Part shown: positions 35,778 through 44,772 of the stretch, piece by piece
Layout of the letters: the number at the start of each line of letters is the position of its first letter
Position numbering within the stretch: position 1 is the stretch's first letter
Source of the DNA: Methanospirillaceae archaeon
Lineage (GTDB): Archaea; Halobacteriota; Methanomicrobia; Methanomicrobiales; Methanospirillaceae
NCBI GenBank assembly: GCA_016926505.1
Contig: JAFGOM010000048.1
Location: forward strand, 19,803 to 83,802
DNA: 64,000 nt
Direction of reading: 5' to 3'
Position numbers and translations under genes: made by a program
The notes under the pieces: generated by a model
Database searches by the model: none
What the model saw: only the letters and a program-made list of their open reading frames with translations
What the model was told of the DNA's origin: nothing

Positions 35778-36742
35778 TGGACTGGATAGATAAAAAAAGC
35801 CTGCTTCTTGCAACCTGTGGTGCACACCTGACTGGTGTGGATGCGGATGAGTATATTACACGATCCACTGCAGGTCCGGGTGCCGGGGGCCCGGGAAGTT
35901 TCTTTCTTCTCGAGAACGGCAGACGGGTGCGGCTTTGTGTTGATCCGGGTTCAGAGGTGGTATGTATGCATCATGGAGGCGGAGCAGTAACCTGTGACCT
36001 GGCAGGGGAGACCTTCTCTGCCACCCTTGAAAAGCCCGGTCTTCACTGCCCGCGACAGGCATACATCACGGTCACAGAGAGCTGCACCTTCTCCTGCAGG
36101 TACTGTTCGGTTCCGAAAGGAAGAGGAAGGAAAACAAAGGAGGGAATTGTAGCCCTGATAGAATCGGTGCTTTCTTCAATCGATGCCATCTCTCTTACCA
36201 GTGGTGTTCTGAAAAGTATTGAAGAAGAGGAGGAGTACGTTCTCTCGGTAGTACGTGATATCAGGCGCTTTTCTCTTCCCATCGGGGTCTCGATCGTACC
36301 GACACCGGCAGGTCCTCTCCGCATGAAAGAGGCAGGAGTATACGAGGTCAAGTTTAACCTTGAGACTGCAACAGATGCTCTTTTTTCCATGATCTGTCCC
36401 GGTCTTTCCCGGGCTGTCATCTTTGATGCCCTCAGGGAATCAGTCCCCCTTTTTGGAAGGGGACATGTCTTTTCCAACATCATCTTTGGTCTTGGTGAGA
36501 CAGACGAAGAACTTGCTACCTGCATGAGGAGTCTGGCAGAGACGGGAATCATCCCCATACTCAGGCCTCTTTATCCTGCTGCCGCCCTTGCATCATTAAA
36601 GAGACCCGGCGCAGAGCGGATTAAGACGGTCTTTCTGATGCACCGGGATATCCTGTCTCGTTACGATCTTGATGTTTCAGCGGCACGTACCATGTGCCCG
36701 GCCTGTACCGGCTGTGACCTGATACCAGGGGTCGACTCATGA
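35777..36742 (+). CDS. Radical SAM protein of the coenzyme B operon
   Basis: 321 residues from ATG 35777, placed 12 nt after a GGAAGG site; codons back to 35597 are also open but fall in the structured leader. The [4Fe-4S]-SAM motif is CTFSCRYC (C103, C107, C110). A SAM-binding region follows (GVSIVPTPAGP, NLETATDALF), then NIIFGLGETDEEL. A second cluster, CPACTGC, near the C-terminus may bind an auxiliary Fe-S centre. It overlaps the TPP enzyme by ATGA and leads an operon with all aks genes. A role in CoB synthesis, for example sulfur chemistry or a regulatory modification, is inferred only from position. Confidence 0.82.
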   Translation: MDWIDKKSLLLATCGAHLTGVDADEYITRSTAGPGAGGPGSFFLLENGRRVRLCVDPGSEVVCMHHGGGAVTCDLAGETFSATLEKPGLHCPRQAYITVTESCTFSCRYCSVPKGRGRKTKEGIVALIESVLSSIDAISLTSGVLKSIEEEEEYVLSVVRDIRRFSLPIGVSIVPTPAGPLRMKEAGVYEVKFNLETATDALFSMICPGLSRAVIFDALRESVPLFGRGHVFSNIIFGLGETDEELATCMRSLAETGIIPILRPLYPAAALASLKRPGAERIKTVFLMHRDILSRYDLDVSAARTMCPACTGCDLIPGVDS

Positions 36743-37896
36743 ACGGAGAAGAACGGTTAATTCTTGACCTGAAACAAAACGCTGACCGCATGTATGGCAT
36801 CCCCGGGTACCCGGTAAGCGGACTGGTAGCGGGAACCGGTGCACAGTCAGTCATCAACGAGAAAGTTGCTTTAGAGTATGCTCTGGGGGACTCGCTTCAT
36901 GGCCGGCGGGCTGCAGTTATCGTCAAGCATGTCGGGGTAAATACCCTTGCAGACCCGCTCGTGAACGCTACCAGCCAGGGGCTTATCGGAGGGGTCATCA
37001 TTATTGCCGGTGATGATCCGCTGGTGACCAGTTCAACCGTCATCGAGTACTCAGCTTCCTTTGGCCCGGTTGCCGGGGTACCGGTCATCACCTGCAGGAC
37101 CAACGGTTCTGATGCCGTGAAAGAAGCATTCCTGGCCTCTGAACAGTTCAGCAGGGTGGCACTCCTCACGATTCAGCCACACGATCTCACAAGGGAGGTT
37201 TCAGACCCTCACCGATCCGGATCACCGGATACCGGAAACAAATCAGAAGAGAAGAGGAGTGCCGGGAGACTTGCCGATCCTGACGGGACCATGTACGGAA
37301 GGGCAGTAGCGGCATCTGAGTATTATGATGCTATCTCTTCTCGCGGAATGATACCGGAAGGCTGCAGATACCCGGTCCCGGAACCGGGGGGACGAAGATC
37401 AAAGAAAGAGAGGGGGTATAGCCTTACCCTCTGTGCAGACTGCCCCTATCAACCACTCTTTTGTATCCTGCAGGAGAGAGGAGAGCGGGTCATCTGTGAT
37501 ACCGGGTGCAGCATTCTTGCGATGAACGAACCATACCGGTTCGGATATGCCAGTTACGGGATGGGTAGTGCTGTTGCAGTAGCCGCAACAAGCACCGGCA
37601 TTGCCCTTATCGGGGACTATGGTATGCTTCATTCCGGACTGTCTGCTCTCATTGATGTCTACGAAAAGAAACTTCCCCTGCTCTGCATCATCATGCAGAA
37701 CAACTGCATGGGTATGACCGGGGGTCAGCCGGTTGTAAACCTCCTCCCGTACATCGGGTTTGCAGAACCCGTTGTCGTTTCTGCCGGAGATGCAACTGCA
37801 CTAAAAAAAGCCCTTTCGAATCAAAAACGACCTTGCACGGTCGTCGTTTCAGGACAATGTCCACAGGAGATACACCATGAAACCTTTACATGTTGA
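36739..37896 (+). CDS. IorA-like thiamine-pyrophosphate enzyme lacking the ferredoxin domain; candidate 2-oxosuberate decarboxylase
   Basis: A 385-residue TPP enzyme. The N-terminal PYR-type domain matches indolepyruvate:ferredoxin oxidoreductase alpha (PGYPVSGLV, INEKVALEYALGDSL, VKHVGVNTLADPLVN, IAGDDP). The C-terminal TPP-binding part has LCADCPYQPLFCIL, DTGCSILAMNEP, then GDYGMLHSGLSALID...NN-MGMTGGQP. IorA is about 600 residues and ends in two [4Fe-4S] clusters; that part is missing and no IorB follows. This suggests non-oxidative decarboxylation. In this operon the fitting substrate would be 2-oxosuberate, giving 7-oxoheptanoate for CoB, a step whose enzyme I do not know to be assigned. 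That function is inference. Confidence 0.75.
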   Translation: MNGEERLILDLKQNADRMYGIPGYPVSGLVAGTGAQSVINEKVALEYALGDSLHGRRAAVIVKHVGVNTLADPLVNATSQGLIGGVIIIAGDDPLVTSSTVIEYSASFGPVAGVPVITCRTNGSDAVKEAFLASEQFSRVALLTIQPHDLTREVSDPHRSGSPDTGNKSEEKRSAGRLADPDGTMYGRAVAASEYYDAISSRGMIPEGCRYPVPEPGGRRSKKERGYSLTLCADCPYQPLFCILQERGERVICDTGCSILAMNEPYRFGYASYGMGSAVAVAATSTGIALIGDYGMLHSGLSALIDVYEKKLPLLCIIMQNNCMGMTGGQPVVNLLPYIGFAEPVVVSAGDATALKKALSNQKRPCTVVVSGQCPQEIHHETFTC

Positions 37897-38998
37897 GATA
37901 TGTGATGTAACGCTGCGTGATGGGGAACAGACACCCGGCGTATCATTCACCTGTACTGAGAAGATGGAGATTGCATCGCTCCTTGATGAGATCGGTGTTG
38001 AGGTAATTGAAGCCGGATTTCCTATCATCTCTGATGATGAGAGATGCTGTGTCAGATCCGTTGCCAGGATGGGACTGTCTGCAAAATCCTGTGCTCTGGC
38101 ACGGGCACTGAAAGGAGACGTCGATGCTGCCATCGATGCCGGTGTCGATATTGTCAGTATCTTTATCGCAACCTCTGACCTGCATGTGGCCGTGAAATTT
38201 AAAAAACCACTTGCAGAAGTTCTGGCATCTGCCTGTGAAGTTGTCGAGTATGCGCATGACCATGGTCTCATTGTCAGGTTTGCTGCCGAAGATGCATCCC
38301 GGACAGCAATAGAGACCCTTGTCTCGGCTTACCGGCAGGCAGCAGAGCACGGGGCAGCATATGCAGGATATGCCGATACCGTCGGGTTTAATACTCCCCT
38401 CGAGATGGCACATGTGGTACAAACGATACAGCCCCGGATCCCGATACCCATGGCAATCCACTGTCACAACGACCTGGGATGTGCCACTGCAAACACCCTC
38501 ACTGCTGCCGAATGCGGAGCGTTCCAGCTCCATACCACGGTCAACGGGATCGGCGAGCGGGTCGGGAATGCACGACTTGAAGAAGTCCTTGCCGGTCTGC
38601 GGTTAAAGTACGGCATCGACCGGTATGACCTGACCGTTATCCCCCGGCTTTCCCGGTATATCGAAGAGAGTACCGGTATCTACATGCCGGTCACAAAACC
38701 GATCGTAGGGAAGAACGCATATGCCCATGAGAGTGGCATCCACATCGCTGCACTGATAAAAGACCCTGCTACCTATGAATTTGTCCCCCCTGAAATGCTC
38801 GGGCTTAACCGTGATTTTATCCTGGGAAAACATTCCGGAACAACCGCTCTTACTCATATCCTCAATAACCTCGGGATCTCTCTCAGTGAGATACAGGTTC
38901 ATGAGGTGCTCGATGAGGTTAAGAAGAAGAGCGAAGGAAAATGCAGAATAACACAGGATGTCCTGTGTTCGATCATAAAAAAAGTAAGGGAGGAGTAA
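37877..38998 (+). CDS. aksA: Homocitrate synthase-family enzyme AksA
   Basis: A 373-residue DRE-TIM metallolyase. It shows the N-terminal DVTLRDGEQTPGVSF, then ADTVGFNTP, HCHNDLGCA, NGIGERVGNA and GKHSG. AksA condenses acetyl-CoA with 2-oxoglutarate and then with its longer homologues, the first step of the 2-oxosuberate chain for coenzyme B. The C-terminal LeuA regulatory domain is absent, as expected for AksA rather than 2-isopropylmalate synthase. The start at ATG 37877 overlaps the preceding gene by 20 nt. AksDEF in the same operon support this identity over NifV-type or CimA alternatives. Confidence 0.92.
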   Translation: MKPLHVEICDVTLRDGEQTPGVSFTCTEKMEIASLLDEIGVEVIEAGFPIISDDERCCVRSVARMGLSAKSCALARALKGDVDAAIDAGVDIVSIFIATSDLHVAVKFKKPLAEVLASACEVVEYAHDHGLIVRFAAEDASRTAIETLVSAYRQAAEHGAAYAGYADTVGFNTPLEMAHVVQTIQPRIPIPMAIHCHNDLGCATANTLTAAECGAFQLHTTVNGIGERVGNARLEEVLAGLRLKYGIDRYDLTVIPRLSRYIEESTGIYMPVTKPIVGKNAYAHESGIHIAALIKDPATYEFVPPEMLGLNRDFILGKHSGTTALTHILNNLGISLSEIQVHEVLDEVKKKSEGKCRITQDVLCSIIKKVREE

Positions 38999-39002
38999 TT
39001 CC

Positions 39003-40217
39003 GTGGCAACCCTCTCAGAACGGATACTGAATGCTCCTGCAGGTACCTGCATCGACGCACAGGCTGATCGGGCGTTCTGTCATGACGGGACCGGCGTGCT
39101 TACAAAGGTTGCCTGGGAAGAGATGGGGTCACCCCCGATAAAACAACCATTTCGTATATCCATCATCTTTGATCACATCGCTCCTGCCAATACCTCTCTT
39201 ACAGCCCAGTTGCAGCATGAACTCCGTGAATTTGCCAGGGCACATACCATGCACTTCTCTGACATCGGGGGAGGAGTATGTCACCAGGTGATGAGCGAGG
39301 GATCTGCTCTGCCGGGCGAGTTAATCATCGGTGCTGACTCCCATTCCTGTACGCTTGGTGCGTTCGGGGCTTTTGCAACCGGTGTCGGGGCGACTGAGAT
39401 GGCTGCCATCTGGGCAACCGGGGGTACCTGGCTCATGGTTCCCGAGACGATTGCAATTACTATGAGCGGATCGCTTCCATCCCATGTCGAAGCAAAGGAT
39501 ATTGCCCTTGCCTACTGTGGCAGGCTTGGTATGGACGGAGCAACCTACCGGGCCATCGAGTTTATCGGGGATGCCATGCCGAAACTCGACATGGCAGATC
39601 GGCTTACGCTCTGTAATATGGCAGTAGAGACCGGGGCAAAGACCGGACTCTGCTATGCAGACGAGGTCACCGGTTCATATCTCGCCAATTACGGAACCCA
39701 CATACCAGTACAGGAACCGGAACCGTGCACCTATGAGAAAGAGATACACCTATCTCTTGATGAAATGGTACCCCTGGTCGCGGTTCCTGACCGGGTTGAC
39801 ACGGTCAGTCCCGTATCTGAGTACATGGGGACCCCGATTGACCAGGTTTTTGTGGGCACCTGTACCAACGGCAGATACAAGGATCTCGAGAGGTTTGCAT
39901 CCATCCTTTCCGATGATATGGTCATGGTGCGAACGATCATCGTCCCGGCATCCCGGGCAGTGCTCAGCGAGGCAGTACAGTCAGGAGTTTTGCAGACGCT
40001 TATAGAGGCCGGGTGCTCCATCGGTGTCCCGGGATGCGGTCCGTGCCTGGGGGCACACATGGGTGTTCTCGGTCCCGGTGAGATCGGGCTTTCGACTGCA
40101 AACCGTAACTTTAAGAACAGGATGGGAGTAGATGCACGCTACTTCCTCTCCTCGGTCACGACCGCTGCCTGCAGTGCGCTCGCCGGGGAGATAACCGATC
40201 CAGGAGAGTTTTTATGA
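39003..40217 (+). CDS. aksD: Homoaconitase large subunit AksD
   Basis: A 404-residue aconitase-family large subunit, which with AksE dehydrates and rehydrates homocitrate and its homologues. It shows IGADSHSCTLGAFGAFATGVG (about 107-127), VFVGTCTNGRYKDL and GVPGCGPCLGAHMGV, whose three cysteines ligate the [4Fe-4S] cluster. Translation starts at GTG 39003 behind a strong GGGAGGAG site, 4 nt after aksA. The stop overlaps aksE by ATGA. The leucine enzyme (LeuC) is the nearest alternative; context and the AksE loop argue for homoaconitase. Confidence 0.92.
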   Translation: MATLSERILNAPAGTCIDAQADRAFCHDGTGVLTKVAWEEMGSPPIKQPFRISIIFDHIAPANTSLTAQLQHELREFARAHTMHFSDIGGGVCHQVMSEGSALPGELIIGADSHSCTLGAFGAFATGVGATEMAAIWATGGTWLMVPETIAITMSGSLPSHVEAKDIALAYCGRLGMDGATYRAIEFIGDAMPKLDMADRLTLCNMAVETGAKTGLCYADEVTGSYLANYGTHIPVQEPEPCTYEKEIHLSLDEMVPLVAVPDRVDTVSPVSEYMGTPIDQVFVGTCTNGRYKDLERFASILSDDMVMVRTIIVPASRAVLSEAVQSGVLQTLIEAGCSIGVPGCGPCLGAHMGVLGPGEIGLSTANRNFKNRMGVDARYFLSSVTTAACSALAGEITDPGEFL

Positions 40218-40702
40218 GCAGCATTACCGGAAGAGGTCCTGCCGTCTGTATCGGTGATGATGTCGATACCGATCTCATCATTGCCGGGAGATACCTGCGG
40301 ACAAAGGACAGATCTGTATTTCAGGAACATGTCTTTGAGGATCTCGATCCCACCCTTGCAGCCCGGTTACAAGGAGCCGTTCTCATCGCAGGAAAGAACC
40401 TCGGGTGCGGTTCCTCACGGGAACAGGCGGTTGTCGCCCTGCAGCAGGCCGGTGTCCAGGCAGTTGTTGCACGATCAGCTGCCCGGATATTCTTCAGGAA
40501 CTGCATCAATCGTGGCCTTCCTGTCTTTATCGTACCCGATCTTTTCTGCCATGAGGGGAACGAAATCCGGTTTGATACTGAAAAAAACGAACTTTCTATT
40601 GCAGGAAAGGAAGTCCGCTCTCTTCCCCTCTCTGCCCGGATGAATGAGATACTCGCAGCAGGAGGGCTCGTTTCGTATATCAGGAGGGAGACCGGGAGGT
40701 GA
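40214..40702 (+). CDS. aksE: Homoaconitase small subunit AksE
   Basis: A 162-residue swivel-domain subunit. GDDVDTDLIIAGRYLRTKD lies near 12-31, NLGCGSSREQAVVALQQAGV about 60-80, then ARIFFRNCINRGLP. The substrate loop reads YLRT; work on methanogen homoaconitase small subunits found YLRT to mark homoaconitase and YL(V/M)Y to mark isopropylmalate isomerase. It overlaps aksD (ATGA), and its TGA stop overlaps the GTG start of the next gene (GTGA), so the three are translated in a chain. Confidence 0.93.
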   Translation: MSSITGRGPAVCIGDDVDTDLIIAGRYLRTKDRSVFQEHVFEDLDPTLAARLQGAVLIAGKNLGCGSSREQAVVALQQAGVQAVVARSAARIFFRNCINRGLPVFIVPDLFCHEGNEIRFDTEKNELSIAGKEVRSLPLSARMNEILAAGGLVSYIRRETGR

Positions 40703-41499
40703 TATTCCCAAAGTCCTGTAAGTTCGTCGGATATGCCGGTTCCCGGTTTCTCGGTGATACCACCTACTTCCTCTCGCAGTATCTCATCTGTGAGAAAAAC
40801 GGGGGGTTTCAGGTATGTGCAGTCAGCCTTGCAGAAGGCACCGGAATGATGAGAGATCTCGTCTCGTGTGAGGTTATCGCAGAGACACACGAGGTGACCA
40901 TGCACCCGGAACGGGTCAACCTGCACAACCGGGGAGACCTGATACAAAGAGCATTACAGAGCAGTACCCGCTGCACTATCTTTACCGGTATCGATGAACA
41001 TATGACATTTATCTGTGATCCTGACAGCACCAATCTTACGATTATCCATGTTTACGATGTGACCCCGCCAAGACCCCATCTTGCCGAGACGATAAAAGAA
41101 CTTGAAAAGACCGGTATCTTTGGAGAACTCGAACTTTCATGGGAATTCCACATAAATGACCTTACCACCATTGCTGCTGATGTCTATCCCTGCCGTGCAT
41201 CAGGATTTGACCGGACCATCGATTCAGATCTCCTGCAGGGTGACGAAGCGGTTGCAGGGTGCATGACCGCCCGCCAGATCCTCTCTGAGTGTTATGGAAA
41301 GGAGTTCTCCTTCATCGATATCTGTCCTGCCAATGCAGTCAGAAAAGAGCCTTTTATTGCACGGTGCTGTCGGAGTGAACGAACCGGTTTTTGGGTATTT
41401 GAGGGGAAAAGGGGTATTGTTGTCCATTGGGGGGATTCACCAAAAACGATTGCTGATGCCGTGTTTGCACTCGCCAATAGCTGGAGGGAACACGGATGA
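40699..41499 (+). CDS. Unrecognised conserved-looking protein inside the coenzyme B operon
   Basis: 266 residues from GTG 40699, which overlaps the aksE stop as GTGA. It is soluble, with no transmembrane segment or known motif that I can name. Notable segments are SCEVIAETHEVTMHPERVNLHNRGD (positions about 56-80), GIDEHMTFICDPDS, VYDVTPPRPHL and a Cys-rich end (DICPANAVRKEPFIARCC), with about ten cysteines that could bind metal or Fe-S. Its place between aksE and aksF and the tight coupling imply a role in CoB synthesis, possibly in the unassigned sulfur-insertion steps. That is inference. Confidence 0.75.
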   Translation: MIFPKSCKFVGYAGSRFLGDTTYFLSQYLICEKNGGFQVCAVSLAEGTGMMRDLVSCEVIAETHEVTMHPERVNLHNRGDLIQRALQSSTRCTIFTGIDEHMTFICDPDSTNLTIIHVYDVTPPRPHLAETIKELEKTGIFGELELSWEFHINDLTTIAADVYPCRASGFDRTIDSDLLQGDEAVAGCMTARQILSECYGKEFSFIDICPANAVRKEPFIARCCRSERTGFWVFEGKRGIVVHWGDSPKTIADAVFALANSWREHG

Positions 41500-41554
41500 T
41501 TAGAGAGAAAACCGGGAGACAGAGAGACCGATTACAAAACGAGGAACAGATGTC

Positions 41555-42517
41555 ATGCAGATAGTCGTAGCACCCGGTGACGGAATCGGGAAAGAGGTTA
41601 TCCCGGTTGCCGAAAAAATTCTTCGTATTCTTCACCCGGACTGGGAGTATATACCGGTTCTTCTCGGTTATGATTGTTTTGTAAAGACCGGAACCGCCCT
41701 TCCCAAAGAGTCTCTTATGGCTCTTACGAGAGCTGATGCGATCCTCTTTGGAGCGGTTACCACCCCGCCTGATCCGGATTACTCAAGCGTCATCCTCTCC
41801 ATACGAAAAGAGCTGGATCTCTATGCCAACCTTCGTCCCATAATCGGTCACGGGTTTGATATCATGATCGTTCGGGAGAACACGGAAGGCCTGTATGCCG
41901 GTATCGAGTGGCAGGAAAAAGACCGTGCCTGCAGCCTGCGGGTCGTTTCAGAGGCAGGAACCAGGCGTATTGCAAGAACAGCACTTGCTCTGGCGAAGAA
42001 GAGGAAGGGACATGTGACCATCGGGAACAAGGCAAACATTCTCAAATCTGATGCATATTTTAACCGGATCTGCATCGGGGAGGCAGAGGCATCCGGGATC
42101 CGGTACAGCCTGAAGTACATCGATGCACTGGTTCTTGACCTGCTCCAGCATCCTGACCGGTACGATGTAATCCTTACCACCAACATCTTTGGTGATATCC
42201 TTTCAGATGCTGCCGGCTACCTTGTCGGAGGGCTCGGATGTCTCCCGAGTGCCAATATCGGGGAGCGTCACGCCCTCTTTGAACCGGTGCACGGCAGTGC
42301 ACCTGACATTGCCGGGACCAACACCGCAAACCCGGTTGCAGCCATAAGAAGCGCTGCCATGCTGTTGGAGCACCTCGGAGATACTGCCGGAGCAGCGAAG
42401 ATACACGATGCAATCAATCAGGCTATCCATACAGGATGCAGAACACACGATCAGGGGGGATCATACACGACCAGCGGGTTTGGAGAGGAGATCGTGCGTT
42501 GGCTCACAAAGACCTGA
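41555..42517 (+). CDS. aksF: Threo-isohomocitrate dehydrogenase AksF
   Basis: A 320-residue member of the isocitrate/isopropylmalate dehydrogenase family. It shows APGDGIGKEV (5-14), IRKELDLYANLRP (about 89-101), VRENTEGLYAG, the catalytic Lys in GNKANILK, the Asp-rich TTNIFGDILSDAA and EPVHGSAPDIAG. AksF oxidatively decarboxylates threo-isohomocitrate and its homologues, completing each elongation round to 2-oxoadipate, 2-oxopimelate and 2-oxosuberate. It follows a 55-nt gap with a GAGGAA site and ends just before the terminator hairpin at 42551. Confidence 0.9.
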   Translation: MQIVVAPGDGIGKEVIPVAEKILRILHPDWEYIPVLLGYDCFVKTGTALPKESLMALTRADAILFGAVTTPPDPDYSSVILSIRKELDLYANLRPIIGHGFDIMIVRENTEGLYAGIEWQEKDRACSLRVVSEAGTRRIARTALALAKKRKGHVTIGNKANILKSDAYFNRICIGEAEASGIRYSLKYIDALVLDLLQHPDRYDVILTTNIFGDILSDAAGYLVGGLGCLPSANIGERHALFEPVHGSAPDIAGTNTANPVAAIRSAAMLLEHLGDTAGAAKIHDAINQAIHTGCRTHDQGGSYTTSGFGEEIVRWLTKT

Positions 42518-42550
42518 GGGAAGCCGGAAAAGAACAAAACGAGTATCAGG

Positions 42551-42572
42551 TACCGGCATTCAGATGCCGGTA
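42551..42572. terminator. Perfect 9-bp hairpin between convergent operons
   Basis: TACCGGCAT (42551-42559) and ATGCCGGTA (42564-42572) are exact inverted repeats around a TCAG loop. They sit in the 61-bp gap between aksF (+) and the OLD-family gene (-), as expected for a bidirectional terminator. Neither side has a strong T tract. Confidence 0.7.
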
Positions 42573-42578
42573 TACCTC

Positions 42579-44600
42579 TTACTCACAGATCCGGTTGACA
42601 TCAGTAAAGAGATGTTCACATTTCTCCAGGGTCTGGAACCCGACGATTGCGGGATCCTCAAATATCCGGTTACAGACCCGCTCGGCTACCCGCCACTTCT
42701 CAAAATATCCGGCCTCATTTCGCAGAAACAATGCTAAAAGCCTTGCTACGATTCCCCCCAGCTCCTCCTCCTGTGGAACAAAATGAAGATGAACCTGCGG
42801 ATAGGTGTCCCTTACACAGGAGAGGTACAACTCCTCGTCAAAGATATCCTCAAGCGTGGCAAGGGGATTGTGCAGGTAATCCCCGATAAAAAGACACCGG
42901 TTCTGCCCTGAATCAAACAGGTGCTCTATTTGTTTCTTCAACAGCGGCAGACCGGGATCCGATCCCGAGAGGAGAACGGCTGCATCCACAAGGTTCCCTT
43001 TCAGCAGGGAGGCAAGTGGCATGATCGTTGAGAGACCACCTGAGGGGATGATCTTGAGATCCGGGCAGATCGTTTTTCTGCCTGCAAAATCCATGGCATA
43101 ATTAAGACCGAGAATGAGCCATAGATCTGATATATCCTCAAGAATCAACTGCTTTTTTGCAACGAAAAGACCCTGTGCCAGCTGAAAGGCAACCCCTGCC
43201 TGAATGGGAAAGAGCGAGTCGTGATCAAGCGGCCATTCATCTTCAGATATCCGGGTTCTGCCTTCATCTGACTCGTATACTGCCCTGACCCGCTCCATGT
43301 GTTCAAAATCCACCATGAAGGGTGAATGAGTACTGAAGAAGAGCTGGTTTTTCTCAGCAATCCTCTCTAAAAACCTGACCGCCTTGTACTGGGCCGATGC
43401 ATGGAGTGATATCCCGGGTTCATCAAGGAGGATGATACTGTTTGAGAAGAGATCGCCTGCCTCGACAAGAAAGACCACAAAGAAAGAGAAGAAGTACTGC
43501 ATACCGGCACTTCGCTGGTCAAGTTCGATCTCACTGGAATCGATATCATCTGATACCCAGATCCTGAAGAAATCACCATCAATGTCATACCGGAAGCGAT
43601 GTCTTCTCTGGTCCCACCAGTCGCGGAACTTCGATGTCATCAGGTTCGAAGCGGTTGAGAGAAGGATAGCCCGTTCATCAACCTGCCTTCTGATAAGGGG
43701 ATTATCCTCATGTGAATGCTTGTGGGATCCCAGTTCCTCGATCATGGCGAGATTAAGGTTTACGTGCCGGAAGAGGCAGTTGGTGGCCCGAAGGCCGGGA
43801 TGATTCGGATTCGCCTGCAGGGTGGCAATAAATGTCGGGATATGAACGGCACTGTCAAGCACGTTGTACTTATCAAAGTAGATGAACCGGGGAAGGTGAT
43901 CTATCACATACTTCTTGCCATGGACAAATGACTCATTTTTGATGACCTGTTCAAGCAGGCTATACACCGGCTCATAAAGCGGGTTTAAGAGCTCTTTCTG
44001 CCACTCTTCATTCGCATGACTGGCAACCTGGTTGACGATCTCTGCCAGCCGGCGTTTGTCACACCGCCCCTCTTCGGGGAGCTGTTCAATCTCCTGGTCA
44101 AAGAACCTGATGAGAACCTGCTTGATGCGTCCCAGTTCCTCTCCTTTTCCTTCAGGAGCAGTCATCTCACGAAGGGCAGAAATTGCATCCTCAAGATAAC
44201 CCTTCAGTCGTTGAATCGTCACCTGTTCCACATGCACGTCAGGGGTAAACCGAATCGAGTACAATCCTGAATAATGACGGGTAATCGTTACTTCCCGGGT
44301 ATCCTGGCATACCTCACAAACGGAAGCTATCTCTTCCTGTTCTTTTGATGAAAGGATAAAGAGTCCTGAAACAACCGGCCAGTCCTGCTGGGAGAACTCC
44401 AACGCATACCGGTGACGGGGAAACTCACGGAGACCATCAAAAGACTCGCCATCTGATGCATTCATCTTAGATAAGGCACGAAATATTGCAGACTTTCCTG
44501 ACTCATTCTTGCCGACAAAGATCATCAGGTTCTCACAGGTGATCCACCCGGTGTCTTCTATCTTTTTATAGTTCTCTATCCTGAATGCCTGAAGTTTCAT
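42579..44600 (-). CDS. OLD-family AAA ATPase/TOPRIM-like endonuclease
   Basis: A 673-residue protein. The N-terminal ABC/AAA ATPase has Walker A GKNESGKSAI (about 30-39), a long inserted helical region, Walker B SIILLDEPGISLHASAQ and the switch FFSTHSPFMVD. The C-terminal TOPRIM-like part begins at KKQLILEDISDLW, keeping the Glu. The usual D-x-D strand reads VLLSGSDPG, so metal binding may be altered. OLD proteins include the P2 interference protein and Gabija GajA. No GajB-like helicase is adjacent, so this is a stand-alone class 1 type. A TATA-rich stretch near 44630-44645 is the likely promoter. Confidence 0.85.
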   Translation of the reverse strand: MKLQAFRIENYKKIEDTGWITCENLMIFVGKNESGKSAIFRALSKMNASDGESFDGLREFPRHRYALEFSQQDWPVVSGLFILSSKEQEEIASVCEVCQDTREVTITRHYSGLYSIRFTPDVHVEQVTIQRLKGYLEDAISALREMTAPEGKGEELGRIKQVLIRFFDQEIEQLPEEGRCDKRRLAEIVNQVASHANEEWQKELLNPLYEPVYSLLEQVIKNESFVHGKKYVIDHLPRFIYFDKYNVLDSAVHIPTFIATLQANPNHPGLRATNCLFRHVNLNLAMIEELGSHKHSHEDNPLIRRQVDERAILLSTASNLMTSKFRDWWDQRRHRFRYDIDGDFFRIWVSDDIDSSEIELDQRSAGMQYFFSFFVVFLVEAGDLFSNSIILLDEPGISLHASAQYKAVRFLERIAEKNQLFFSTHSPFMVDFEHMERVRAVYESDEGRTRISEDEWPLDHDSLFPIQAGVAFQLAQGLFVAKKQLILEDISDLWLILGLNYAMDFAGRKTICPDLKIIPSGGLSTIMPLASLLKGNLVDAAVLLSGSDPGLPLLKKQIEHLFDSGQNRCLFIGDYLHNPLATLEDIFDEELYLSCVRDTYPQVHLHFVPQEEELGGIVARLLALFLRNEAGYFEKWRVAERVCNRIFEDPAIVGFQTLEKCEHLFTDVNRICE

Positions 44601-44772
44601 GGTCTCACACGTCTGTTTTTCATTATATTCCTTATAATATATAATTGGTTTGTTATGTCAGAGAAAAAGAGAGGGTAATTCATTTTATCCTCTTTTTTCT
44701 GACCATCTCGTTATCAAGGTTTTTCCTCTTTTCGGTATGCGAAAAAACAGGAGAAGAGGATCTGCACAAAAA

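Noticed and set aside
42579..44600. Gabija system
   Set aside because: Only a GajA-like OLD protein is present; the neighbours are aksF and a subtilisin, with no GajB helicase.
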